A DNA stretch of 64,000 nt from Lutibacter flavus (GTDB taxonomy: Bacteria > Bacteroidota > Bacteroidia > Flavobacteriales > Flavobacteriaceae), in NCBI RefSeq assembly GCF_900188355.1, contig NZ_FZNX01000005.1, forward strand, positions 360,729 through 424,728, in the 5' to 3' direction. Position 1 is the first letter of the stretch; every line of letters starts with the position of its first letter. Positions 43,694-51,797 of the stretch are shown in pieces. The notes under the pieces are model-generated. The model was not told where the DNA came from, did no database searches, and worked only from the letters and a program-made list of their open reading frames with translations. The position numbers and the translations under genes are program-made.

Positions 43694-44851
43694 TCAACTC
43701 TTCTTTTTTCTTTTTCTTCCAAACCAAATTAAAAACCCTGTCAGTGGCAAAGTAGCACAAATTAAACTTGCAAAAAAGGCTATTATTTTCCCTGGTATTC
43801 CTAAAATGGCACCTACGTGTACATCGTAATTTGCGTTAATCAGTTTTTCTCCAAAGTTTTTATTTTTATGATTCCTTTCTTTTAATAATTCACCCGAATA
43901 TTGGTCAAATTGTAAACTATGATTTACATAATACAAACCATCGTATTGTTGTATGTAAATATTAATTATATCTGTACTGTCTTGTGCAGGTGTTAGTCTA
44001 AAACCATTGGAATTTGGATATTTTTTCACCGTTTTGTCAAGAGCTAAATCAAGAGCTATTTCTTTAGGACTATCAATAAATGTTGATGTTGCTTTCGAAA
44101 AATCTGGTGGAGTTGTTGTACCAGAACCAACAACGTAAACTATTGCCTGAAACCAAGTAAAAGCCCATACCAATCCAGTTAGCGAAATTATTATGGCAAC
44201 AGAACCTATATAAAAACCAAAAATATTGTGAAAATCATAATTTTTACGTTTCCATTTTGTTGTTTTTTTCCATTGAAATGAGAACCGTAGTTTTCTTGAG
44301 TTTTTATTTTTTGGCCACCATAAAATAAAACCTGAAATAAGCATTAATACAAAAATGATGGTGCTGTAACCAACAATTGGTTGGCCATATTCAGTTTTTA
44401 ATAAAAGGCTCCAATGCAACATTTTTACAATGTTGAAAAAGTCTAATTCTTCATTATAAATTTTTAAAATTTCTCCTGTATATGGGTTTACATAAATGGA
44501 TTTGTAATAGTCTATACTTTCAAAATAAGTAGTTGCATTTTCATTCCCTTGATAGGCATAAAAAATCCAACTTTTTTTTGGATTGTTATATATGTTTACC
44601 CAAGATAATTGATACGTAGTATCAATTTGACTTTGTGTGCTTTCCCAAAGTTTGCTAATTGGTATTGCTTTTTCCTGAGGTTCAATATACATTTCACTTT
44701 TACGAAAAGTATTTGTAAATTCTTGACTAAAAACATAGATACAACCAGTTAAAGCTACTATAAATACAATAAGCCCGGATGAGAGTCCGAGCCATAAATG
44801 CATTTTTTTAATAAATTTTTTAAATCTATTATTTTTCCTTTCTTTAGTCAT
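43694..44851 (-). CDS. PepSY-domain membrane protein (PiuB-like)
   Basis: About 385 residues from the Met at 44851, 5 bp after the previous gene; the longer start at 44887 overlaps that gene. Four membrane helices: the first in LWLGLSSGLIVFIVALTGCIYVF, one in IVGYSTIIFVLMLISGFILWW, one near DFHNIFGFYIGSVAIIISLTGLVWAF and a last one ending FLIWFGRKRKKK. This is the PepSY_TM (iron-regulated membrane protein) plan. Its siting with a TonB siderophore receptor suggests ferric-siderophore reduction or uptake at the inner membrane. Confidence 0.88.
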   Translation of the reverse strand: MTKERKNNRFKKFIKKMHLWLGLSSGLIVFIVALTGCIYVFSQEFTNTFRKSEMYIEPQEKAIPISKLWESTQSQIDTTYQLSWVNIYNNPKKSWIFYAYQGNENATTYFESIDYYKSIYVNPYTGEILKIYNEELDFFNIVKMLHWSLLLKTEYGQPIVGYSTIIFVLMLISGFILWWPKNKNSRKLRFSFQWKKTTKWKRKNYDFHNIFGFYIGSVAIIISLTGLVWAFTWFQAIVYVVGSGTTTPPDFSKATSTFIDSPKEIALDLALDKTVKKYPNSNGFRLTPAQDSTDIINIYIQQYDGLYYVNHSLQFDQYSGELLKERNHKNKNFGEKLINANYDVHVGAILGIPGKIIAFFASLICATLPLTGFLIWFGRKRKKKS

Positions 44852-44856
44852 AAAAA

Positions 44857-45579
44857 TTAGTTTGTAGGAATTGTGTAAGTAACACAATGCCAGATAAATT
44901 GGTAGTTTTCGTTTTTATAAATTCCAGGAACTTCCTCTTTATGCGTAGTTTCTATAATGTATTTTGTATTCCAAGGGAGTTTAAAAGAAATGATTCCGTT
45001 CTCATTTGTTTCTAATGTTTTCGACCATAAATCTGAAACATAAATTTTAACTTCATTTTTTGGAAGTACTTCATTTTTAAATAAAACCAGAAGTTTTATT
45101 TCATTGGTGTTTTCAGAAATGTCCTTAACTGTAATTCCATTTTTATTAAGTGAAGCAGTTTCAGACTGATTATCTCCAACTTGAATTTTAGCAACAGAAT
45201 GATAATGCGTTTTAAAAATTCCAAAATCGTATTGTGTAAAATCAATTACATCAATTTTATCATTATTTAAAAGAACTGTGTAGGTTCCATTAATAGAAGG
45301 GATAAAATTTGCTTTGTAATAAGTACTCTCTGTTGAGGTTTTTAATTGAATTTTTTTTCCTGAAGGATCTACAAGAAAAAGTGTAAAATCACTAACTTTT
45401 GGAAATGCTTCACCAGTTATTTCTTCTATAACTCCGTATGTGTATTCACCGTAATACACTCTAATTTCTTGTTCTTGATTTATAATTCCATTTGGATTCG
45501 TTTCAATCCATAAATAATGTGCAAAACTTGATGCAGTTATTAAAAAGGTACTGCATATTGATAAAATTATTTTTTTCAT
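44857..45579 (-). CDS. exported DUF4198-like protein of the iron locus
   Basis: A 240-residue protein with a signal peptide (to SSFA, about residue 20), then HYLWIETNPNG, the start typical of DUF4198, and beta-sandwich segments ending in HKEEVPGIYKNENYQFIWHCVTYTI. DUF4198 proteins occur in metal-uptake loci (several next to nickel or cobalt transport genes); here the neighbours point to iron. Second gene of a leftward operon: TonB receptor, DUF4198, PepSY. Biochemistry unknown. Confidence 0.75.
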   Translation of the reverse strand: MKKIILSICSTFLITASSFAHYLWIETNPNGIINQEQEIRVYYGEYTYGVIEEITGEAFPKVSDFTLFLVDPSGKKIQLKTSTESTYYKANFIPSINGTYTVLLNNDKIDVIDFTQYDFGIFKTHYHSVAKIQVGDNQSETASLNKNGITVKDISENTNEIKLLVLFKNEVLPKNEVKIYVSDLWSKTLETNENGIISFKLPWNTKYIIETTHKEEVPGIYKNENYQFIWHCVTYTIPTN

Positions 45580-45660
45580 TTTTTTTAAATTTTAATATTA
45601 GCCCTTGTTATTTTTAACAAGGACTAATGGATTAACAAACAACTCTAATTAAATATGGGT

Positions 45661-48033
45661 TTAAAAATTATAAGATAAACTTGCTGAAATACTTCTAGTA
45701 TTTTGAGGTGTTACGGTAGACCATCCTGTAAAGTGTTTTTTATTGGCAATGTTGTCTAATTTTAATATGACTCTAAATTTTTCTTTAGCATAGGATAAAG
45801 AGCCATTTATTATGGTGTAGCTTGGTAAAGCAAAAGATCCAGTTGTACTTCTATTTAGTGTATTAAATTCACTGGCGTAATTTCCTCCAAAACCAAAGCC
45901 AAAACCTTCTAAAGAACCAGTTTGAACAGTATAACTAGTCCAAAAGTTAATTAAGTTTTCAGGACCAGCTTCTTCAGGTCTTAATCCTAAATATCCAGCA
46001 TTTTCGGTTTCTTTTAAAACTTTACTATTATTTTGACTATAACCGGCAATAATGTTCCAACCTTCAACAGGTTTTGCATTTAAACTTAATTCAAACCCTT
46101 TACTTTCCACTTCTCCTCCTTGAATTGAATTATTAATATTGTTTGGGTCTGTCATTAATTTATTTGACACGTTTATATCATAATAACTTGCAGTTAAATT
46201 CAGTTTATTTTCTAACAAATTTGCTTTAATCCCTAGTTCCCACTGGTTGGCTTTTTCAGGGTCAAATGTTTTTATTCTTGGATTAGAACCGTCAACATCT
46301 GAGACTTCGGAAGGAGAAACATTGGAAAATCCATTCATATAATTGGTGAAAACAGATAGTTTATCTTTTATTGGCTGATATACCAGTCCAAATTTTGGTG
46401 AAAAGGCAGTTTGATCATCGTCATCATCACTTTTGTCACCTTCAAATTTATCAACTCTTAAACTTGCCATAGCAGAAAGAGTCGGAGTTAGGTTTAATAC
46501 ATCTGAAATATAAGCGCTAAAAATTTCTTGAGATGCTTCAGAATTTCCAACGGCAGTTTCAGCCAAAGCATTGTCGACTGCTGCCTGAGATAAAATTGAG
46601 GAATTGTTTCCATCACTTAAGGTTACTGTTCCAATTCCTACCCAGCCTAAACTGTTATTTTTTAAATTATTGTTAAAATAATCCAACCCAACTACAACTC
46701 GATTTCTTAATTTTCCAATATTAAAATCACCAATAAAGTTTTGTTGAATATCTGTTGTTCTAGTTTCGCTATTTGCTTTTGAAATATAATGAGCAAAGGT
46801 ATCTCCATCACTTAAATCCCATAAATATGAATAATAACCATCAGTTTTAGCTGTTCCAGTGGATAAAACTGTTTGAGATGTCCATGTATCAGAGAGCTTA
46901 TATAAGGCTTGAGCTTGTAAATTAAATGTTGGATTTTTTATAGTTAAGTTGTTGCTAGTAAAAGAGTTGTAATAGTTTTGTTCAAAAATATCAATGCTAT
47001 CATAGGTTAAGGGAGCGTATCTGTTTAAAAATAGCATTGGAGCATTTACCGATTCTTTATTTAGGATTTCAGTATTAACTATAAATGTCAGTTTTTCATT
47101 GGCAATATATTTTAAAGAAGGTGCAACATAAAAAGATTTGTTAAATCCTGCATCTTGAAAACTATTTTGAGAATGATAGGCCGCATTAATTCTTAAATAA
47201 GTGTCATCATCTTTACCAATTGGCGTATTTATATCAGCTGTTATTCTGTTTAATCCATTAGTGCCTGTTGTGTAAGAAATTTCACCGCCAAAGTATTCAT
47301 AGGGCTGCTTTGTAACAACATTAATTAATCCTCCATAAGAAATTAAGCTACTACCATATAAAGTACCAGACGGACCTTTTATAACTTCAATTCGTTCAAT
47401 ATTTGAAGGATCTAATCCTCCATTGTTCAATCCAGGTAAGCCGTTGGTAATAGATGGCTGAACAGAAAATCCTCTTAATGAATAAAATTCTGCACCATCA
47501 CCACCACGTCCAGTTGATTCCCATAATCGAGCCACACCTGTTGCGTTTTTTATGGCATCATTTATATTTGTAATCACTTGTTCTTTTAATAAATCACTTG
47601 AAATTGCGTTATAAGCTTGTGGATTTTCCAAGTTTTTAAGAGGTAGTTTAGAAACATAAATGCCTTCACTTTTTATAATTTTGGTTATTCCGTTTCCTTC
47701 AATTTTTACTTCACTTAGTGTTTCTCCAATTTCTTTTAGAATAATTGTTGGTATTGTGTAAACTTGATTATTTTTGATTTTTAATTGAATTTCTTTTGTT
47801 TTATATCCTAAAAATGAAACTCTAAGTTGATAGGTTCCTGATTCTAAACCATTAATTTCATATGCGCCAAAGCTATTGGTATTTGTGCCTTTTATTGTAT
47901 TTAAGATTGAAATATTAACGTTTTTTATTGGTTTGTTTTGTTCGGAAATTACGGTTCCTCTTATCAAGCTATTTTGTGCTTGAATTGTTATAATTGATAG
48001 AAACAATGTAATTGTTGTAAGAATGTTTTTCAT
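45661..48033 (-). CDS. TonB-dependent siderophore receptor
   Basis: A 790-residue outer-membrane receptor. After a signal peptide (to QAQN) comes a CarboxypepD_reg-like domain (RGTVISEQNKPIKNVNISI ... LRVSFLGYKTKEIQLK), then the plug (AISSDLLKEQVITNINDAIKNATGVA ... EVIKGPSGTLYGSS) and a long barrel with C-terminal NTRSISASLSYNF. The plug text with its RGFSVQPSITNGLPG block is of the FhuA/FecA-like siderophore class. First gene of the leftward iron operon, divergent from an AraC-type regulator 79 bp away. Confidence 0.93.
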   Translation of the reverse strand: MKNILTTITLFLSIITIQAQNSLIRGTVISEQNKPIKNVNISILNTIKGTNTNSFGAYEINGLESGTYQLRVSFLGYKTKEIQLKIKNNQVYTIPTIILKEIGETLSEVKIEGNGITKIIKSEGIYVSKLPLKNLENPQAYNAISSDLLKEQVITNINDAIKNATGVARLWESTGRGGDGAEFYSLRGFSVQPSITNGLPGLNNGGLDPSNIERIEVIKGPSGTLYGSSLISYGGLINVVTKQPYEYFGGEISYTTGTNGLNRITADINTPIGKDDDTYLRINAAYHSQNSFQDAGFNKSFYVAPSLKYIANEKLTFIVNTEILNKESVNAPMLFLNRYAPLTYDSIDIFEQNYYNSFTSNNLTIKNPTFNLQAQALYKLSDTWTSQTVLSTGTAKTDGYYSYLWDLSDGDTFAHYISKANSETRTTDIQQNFIGDFNIGKLRNRVVVGLDYFNNNLKNNSLGWVGIGTVTLSDGNNSSILSQAAVDNALAETAVGNSEASQEIFSAYISDVLNLTPTLSAMASLRVDKFEGDKSDDDDDQTAFSPKFGLVYQPIKDKLSVFTNYMNGFSNVSPSEVSDVDGSNPRIKTFDPEKANQWELGIKANLLENKLNLTASYYDINVSNKLMTDPNNINNSIQGGEVESKGFELSLNAKPVEGWNIIAGYSQNNSKVLKETENAGYLGLRPEEAGPENLINFWTSYTVQTGSLEGFGFGFGGNYASEFNTLNRSTTGSFALPSYTIINGSLSYAKEKFRVILKLDNIANKKHFTGWSTVTPQNTRSISASLSYNF

Positions 48034-48051
48034 TTTAAATTTGTTATTTTA

Positions 48052-48097
48052 ATTTAGTCTAAATAAATTTACTGCGAAATTAGAAAATGTTCTAAAT
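48052..48097. promoter_or_regulatory. candidate operator pair between receptor and regulator
   Basis: ATTTAGTCTAAAT (48052-48064) is a perfect palindrome, and TCTAAATA recurs at 48091-48098, 33 bp (about three helix turns) after the first TCTAAATA at 48058. Direct repeats with helical phasing are what an AraC-family dimer binds. TAAATTTG at 48036-48043 is a possible -7 box for the regulator. Confidence 0.45.
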
Positions 48098-48112
48098 AGT
48101 AAATGACGCATT

Positions 48113-49102
48113 GTGGATAAAAAAAGACGAGATTTTGTTAATTGTGAAGTTATTGACTTATCTGGAGCGGAGATAGGTATAAATCAGGTAATAGCAGTGC
48201 AGACAAATTGTGATAATGATGGAAAAATAGTTTATAGTAAGCATCATGTACTACCAAAATATGGATGTGGCTGTATAACAAATTTTCAATTTGATGATTT
48301 ATTAATTTCAATAAGTAGGTATAAACTTGTAAAGGATTTAATTATAAAATATGATTGTGATGATGATTTTACACAATTATCTTTTTTATTAGAGGGAGAA
48401 AAAATAATTTCAATTAGAGGAGTTGAAGAGGATATTCCAATAGAAAGTCATGAATCTTATATTGCAAATATTAATAAATTTAAAGGTTACGTTAGAGTTT
48501 CAGGTGTTAAGGCGTTTAAAGAGATAAAAATTAAATTATCTAAATTGTTTTTGCTTAATCACGGATTTTCTAATGATTTTATTTTTAAGAAATTTTCAGA
48601 TAAAGATTTAATTCTACCAATTACAAATGAACTTTTTACAGTATTAACGAATCTTGAGGATATAAATTTAAAAGGTATTTCTCGTAAAATTTTTATGGAA
48701 GCCAAAGTACTTGAATTACTTGCAATTCAAATGGAAAATTATAAGGTTAAGAAGCCTAGTGATAAAATAGCTTGTACAGGTAAAATAATTAGAAAATTGT
48801 ATGCTGTACATCATATTTTAAAAAATAATTTGGATAAAAATTATTCTATAAAGCAATTGTCTCAAGAGGTAGCATTAAATGAAAATCTACTAAAAAAGGA
48901 ATATAAAAGAGTTTTTGGGTTTTCTATGAATGAATTTTGTAAACAGGAAAAAATGAATAAGGCAAAAGAATTATTAAGAAGCAGCCAGTTGCCAATTTAT
49001 CAAATAGCAGAAGATACAGGCTACAAAAATGCCACACATTTTAGTGCGGCATTTAAAAAATATTTTGGAGAAACTCCTAAACAATATCGAGAAATTTTAT
49101 AA
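48113..49102 (+). CDS. AraC-family transcriptional regulator (PchR-like)
   Basis: A 329-residue regulator. The start is GTG at 48113, because a stop codon lies in frame 9 bases upstream and no ATG is available. The last 100 residues are the double helix-turn-helix: YSIKQLSQEVALNENLLKKEYKRVFGFSMNEFCKQEKMNKAKELL and YQIAEDTGYKNATHFSAAFKKYFGETPKQYRE. The N-terminal 230 residues are a sensor domain as in siderophore-responsive PchR/YbtA types. Its divergent position makes the siderophore receptor operon the likely target. Convergent with kdsA (stops overlap by 6 bp). Confidence 0.87.
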   Translation: MDKKRRDFVNCEVIDLSGAEIGINQVIAVQTNCDNDGKIVYSKHHVLPKYGCGCITNFQFDDLLISISRYKLVKDLIIKYDCDDDFTQLSFLLEGEKIISIRGVEEDIPIESHESYIANINKFKGYVRVSGVKAFKEIKIKLSKLFLLNHGFSNDFIFKKFSDKDLILPITNELFTVLTNLEDINLKGISRKIFMEAKVLELLAIQMENYKVKKPSDKIACTGKIIRKLYAVHHILKNNLDKNYSIKQLSQEVALNENLLKKEYKRVFGFSMNEFCKQEKMNKAKELLRSSQLPIYQIAEDTGYKNATHFSAAFKKYFGETPKQYREIL

Positions 49103-49915
49103 TTTATTTATCGTTTTTCTAATTGCCACTAAATTACTCAATAGGCCTTCTAAATATTTCAAATCTAACATATTTGCACCATCACTTTTTGCATTTGCTG
49201 GGTCAAAATGTGTTTCTAAAAACAATCCGTCTGCACCAACAGCAATTCCAGCTCTTGCAATAGTTTCTATCATATCTGGTCTTCCACCAGTTACTCCACT
49301 GGTTTGATTAGGTTGTTGTAAAGAATGTGTTACATCTAAAATAACTGGAGCATATTGTTGCATTTCAGGAATTCCTCTAAAATCAACAATCATATCCTGG
49401 TATCCAAACATAGTTCCTCTGTCGGTAATCCAGGCTTTTTCGTTTCCGCTATCTTTTACTTTTTGTACTGCATGTTTCATTGCAGAAGGACTCATAAATT
49501 GTCCTTTTTTCAAATTAACAACTTTTCCAGTATTTGCAGCAGCAACTACTAAATCTGTTTGACGAACTAGGAAAGCAGGAATTTGCAGTACATCAACATA
49601 TTCGGCTGCTTTTATAGCATCTTCATTTGTATGAATATCTGTAACCGTTGGAACATTGAAAGTTTCTGAAACTTTTCTCAATATTTTTAGCGCTTTTTCA
49701 TCTCCAATTCCTGTAAAACTATCAATTCTACTTCGGTTCGCTTTTTTAAAGCTTCCTTTAAAAATAAATGGAATTTCTAATTTATCCGTTACTTTTAAAA
49801 TATGTTCAGCAATTTTCATTGCCATTTCTTCTCCTTCAATAGCGCAAGGACCAGCTAATAAAAAGAAGTTATTACTATCGGTATGTTTTATTTTAGGAAT
49901 AAGATTTAAATTCAT
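49097..49915 (-). CDS. kdsA: 3-deoxy-8-phosphooctulonate synthase
   Basis: A 272-residue enzyme that joins arabinose-5-phosphate and PEP in Kdo synthesis for lipopolysaccharide. FLLAGPCAIEGEEMAMKIAEHI, FKGSFKKANRSRIDSFTGIG, VTDIHT, LQIPAFLVRQTDL, KKGQFMSPSAM, DRGTMFGYQDMIVDFRGIPEM and VTHSLQQPN are all conserved. Length is normal. Single gene; its 3' end meets the AraC gene. Confidence 0.96.
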   Translation of the reverse strand: MNLNLIPKIKHTDSNNFFLLAGPCAIEGEEMAMKIAEHILKVTDKLEIPFIFKGSFKKANRSRIDSFTGIGDEKALKILRKVSETFNVPTVTDIHTNEDAIKAAEYVDVLQIPAFLVRQTDLVVAAANTGKVVNLKKGQFMSPSAMKHAVQKVKDSGNEKAWITDRGTMFGYQDMIVDFRGIPEMQQYAPVILDVTHSLQQPNQTSGVTGGRPDMIETIARAGIAVGADGLFLETHFDPANAKSDGANMLDLKYLEGLLSNLVAIRKTINKL

Positions 49916-50089
49916 TTTGTGTGTTTTTATGCAAAGATAGTTTTTTGAATAGAAAAGTTAGAATTAACATTTGATTTTAATCCGTTAATAAAAGCGAGTA
50001 AAAAGAAAAATAGGAAGTAGATTTTTATTAAAATTATATATTATTCTGTTAAAATTTTGTAATTTGAATTCTTTTAAATTAATAATTTT

Positions 50090-51649
50090 ATGGTTAATAT
50101 TAAACGAGTTTACTTCGTAATACTATTCTTTATAACGGCTTTAATTAGTTCATGTTCAAGTAATCCACAATTGAATCTTTCAGAAGCTACTCTTTTTCCA
50201 AAACCTGTTTCAGTAATTGAAACTGGCAGTTCATTTGAACTTAATAATAAAACCAAAATATTGATAAATGAAGATTCACAGGATTTGCTACAAGTTGGGA
50301 ATTATTTGACGTCAATTCTAAAACCTTCAACAGGATATAATTTAATTGTTGAATCAACAACTCAAAATCCAAAATCAAATAGTATTTATTTGAAAATCAG
50401 TAATTTGGACTCTAAATTTGGAAGTGAAGGTTATAAATTAAATATTTCTGAAGAAAATGTCATAATTGAGTCTAGAACTATTGAAGGTATGTTTAGAGCA
50501 ATTCAAACCTTGCGTCAAGTATTTCCAGATGAAATAGAAGCAATTGATAAGCAGGAAAAACCTTGGTTTATTGCAACTGGAGAAATTCAAGATTATCCAG
50601 AATATGAATATAGAGGTGCTATGCTAGATGTTGCTCGTCATTTTTTTAGAGTTGAAGATGTAAAAAGATATATAGATTTACTTGCAGCCTACAAACTGAA
50701 TGTACTTCACTTGCATTTGTCTGATGATCAAGGTTGGAGAATTGAAATTAAATCGTGGCCAAAACTTACTACATATGGCGGTTCTACTGAAGTTGGAGGT
50801 GGAGAAGGTGGTTTTTACACGCAAGAACAATATAAAGAGATAGTGGAATATGCAGCAGCCAATTATATAACTGTAATTCCTGAAATTGATATGCCGGGGC
50901 ATACCAATGCGGCTTTAGCATCCTATCCTGAATTGAATTGTGATAATATAGCTCCAAAATTATATACAGGAACCAAAGTTGGTTTTAGTACTTTATGTAC
51001 AGGTAAAGAAATTACCTATAAATTTATTGATGATGTTGTTAGAGAATTGGTAGAATTAACTCCTGGTCCGTACATTCATATTGGAGGAGATGAATCTCAT
51101 GTAACGGCATTAGAAGATTACATTCCTTTTATAAACCGGGTTCAGGATATTGTGTATTCCTATGATAAAAAAGTAATTGGTTGGGATGAAATTGCACATG
51201 CAGATCTTAAAGAAAACACAACAGTGCAATTTTGGGCAAGAGAAGAGAATGCAAAAAAAGGAATAGCTCAAAATTCAAAAGTAATAATGTCGCCGGCAAC
51301 TAAAGTTTATTTGGATATGAAGTACGATTCTTTAACCAAAATTGGTTTAAATTGGGCAGCATTTATTGAATTGGATAGTGCTTATTTATGGACTCCAGAA
51401 AAATTTGTTGAAGGTATTGATAGAGAAAGTATTTTAGGAATAGAATCACCTTTATGGTCTGAAACTATTACAAATATAGATGACATCGAATATATGGCAT
51501 TCCCGAGAATTATTGGTCATTCTGAGATTGGTTGGACTCCAACATCTATGAGAAATTGGGAGGATTATAAATCGAGACTTATAAAACACACCAATAGATT
51601 AAAAATAAAAGGTGTTAATTACTACGATTCAAAACTGCTCTCTGAATAA
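50090..51649 (+). CDS. beta-N-acetylhexosaminidase, GH20 lipoprotein
   Basis: A 519-residue protein with a lipoprotein signal (Cys at about residue 22, SSCSSN), a GH20b N-terminal domain (LFPKPVSVIETGSSFELNN ... ESRTIEGMFRAIQTLRQ) and the GH20 barrel. YEYRGAMLDVARHFFRVEDVKRYID, HLHLSDDQGWRIEI, PEIDMPGHTNAAL and the catalytic pair Asp334-Glu335 in HIGGDESHV are intact. It releases terminal GlcNAc/GalNAc from chitin oligomers, peptidoglycan or glycans outside the cytoplasm. A palindromic repeat follows its stop codon. Confidence 0.94.
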   Translation: MVNIKRVYFVILFFITALISSCSSNPQLNLSEATLFPKPVSVIETGSSFELNNKTKILINEDSQDLLQVGNYLTSILKPSTGYNLIVESTTQNPKSNSIYLKISNLDSKFGSEGYKLNISEENVIIESRTIEGMFRAIQTLRQVFPDEIEAIDKQEKPWFIATGEIQDYPEYEYRGAMLDVARHFFRVEDVKRYIDLLAAYKLNVLHLHLSDDQGWRIEIKSWPKLTTYGGSTEVGGGEGGFYTQEQYKEIVEYAAANYITVIPEIDMPGHTNAALASYPELNCDNIAPKLYTGTKVGFSTLCTGKEITYKFIDDVVRELVELTPGPYIHIGGDESHVTALEDYIPFINRVQDIVYSYDKKVIGWDEIAHADLKENTTVQFWAREENAKKGIAQNSKVIMSPATKVYLDMKYDSLTKIGLNWAAFIELDSAYLWTPEKFVEGIDRESILGIESPLWSETITNIDDIEYMAFPRIIGHSEIGWTPTSMRNWEDYKSRLIKHTNRLKIKGVNYYDSKLLSE

Positions 51650-51689
51650 TAATTTATAAGAAATTGGCTGTCTAAAAAGTTAAAAACCT

Positions 51690-51765
51690 GTCATTACGAA
51701 CGTAGTGAAGTAATCTTATTTTAAATAATCAAAATGTAAAAGATTGCTTCGTGCCTCGCAATGAC
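51690..51765. repeat. palindromic repeat between the GH20 and macroglobulin genes
   Basis: Arms GTCATTACGAACGTAGTGAA (left, continuing GTAATCTT) and AAGATTGCTTCGTGCCTCGC (right, continuing AATGAC) are imperfect inverted copies that form a hairpin of about 26 bp. It belongs to the same GTCATT...AATGAC class as the repeats at 21552 and 28120, and again lies between convergent genes. Confidence 0.78.
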
Positions 51766-51797
51766 GTTAAATCATACTTTTTAAGTAGCCTCTTTTT

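Noticed and set aside
43694..49102. A new siderophore biosynthesis system
   Set aside because: Only uptake and regulation genes are present; no NRPS, IucA/C or similar biosynthetic gene is in the window.
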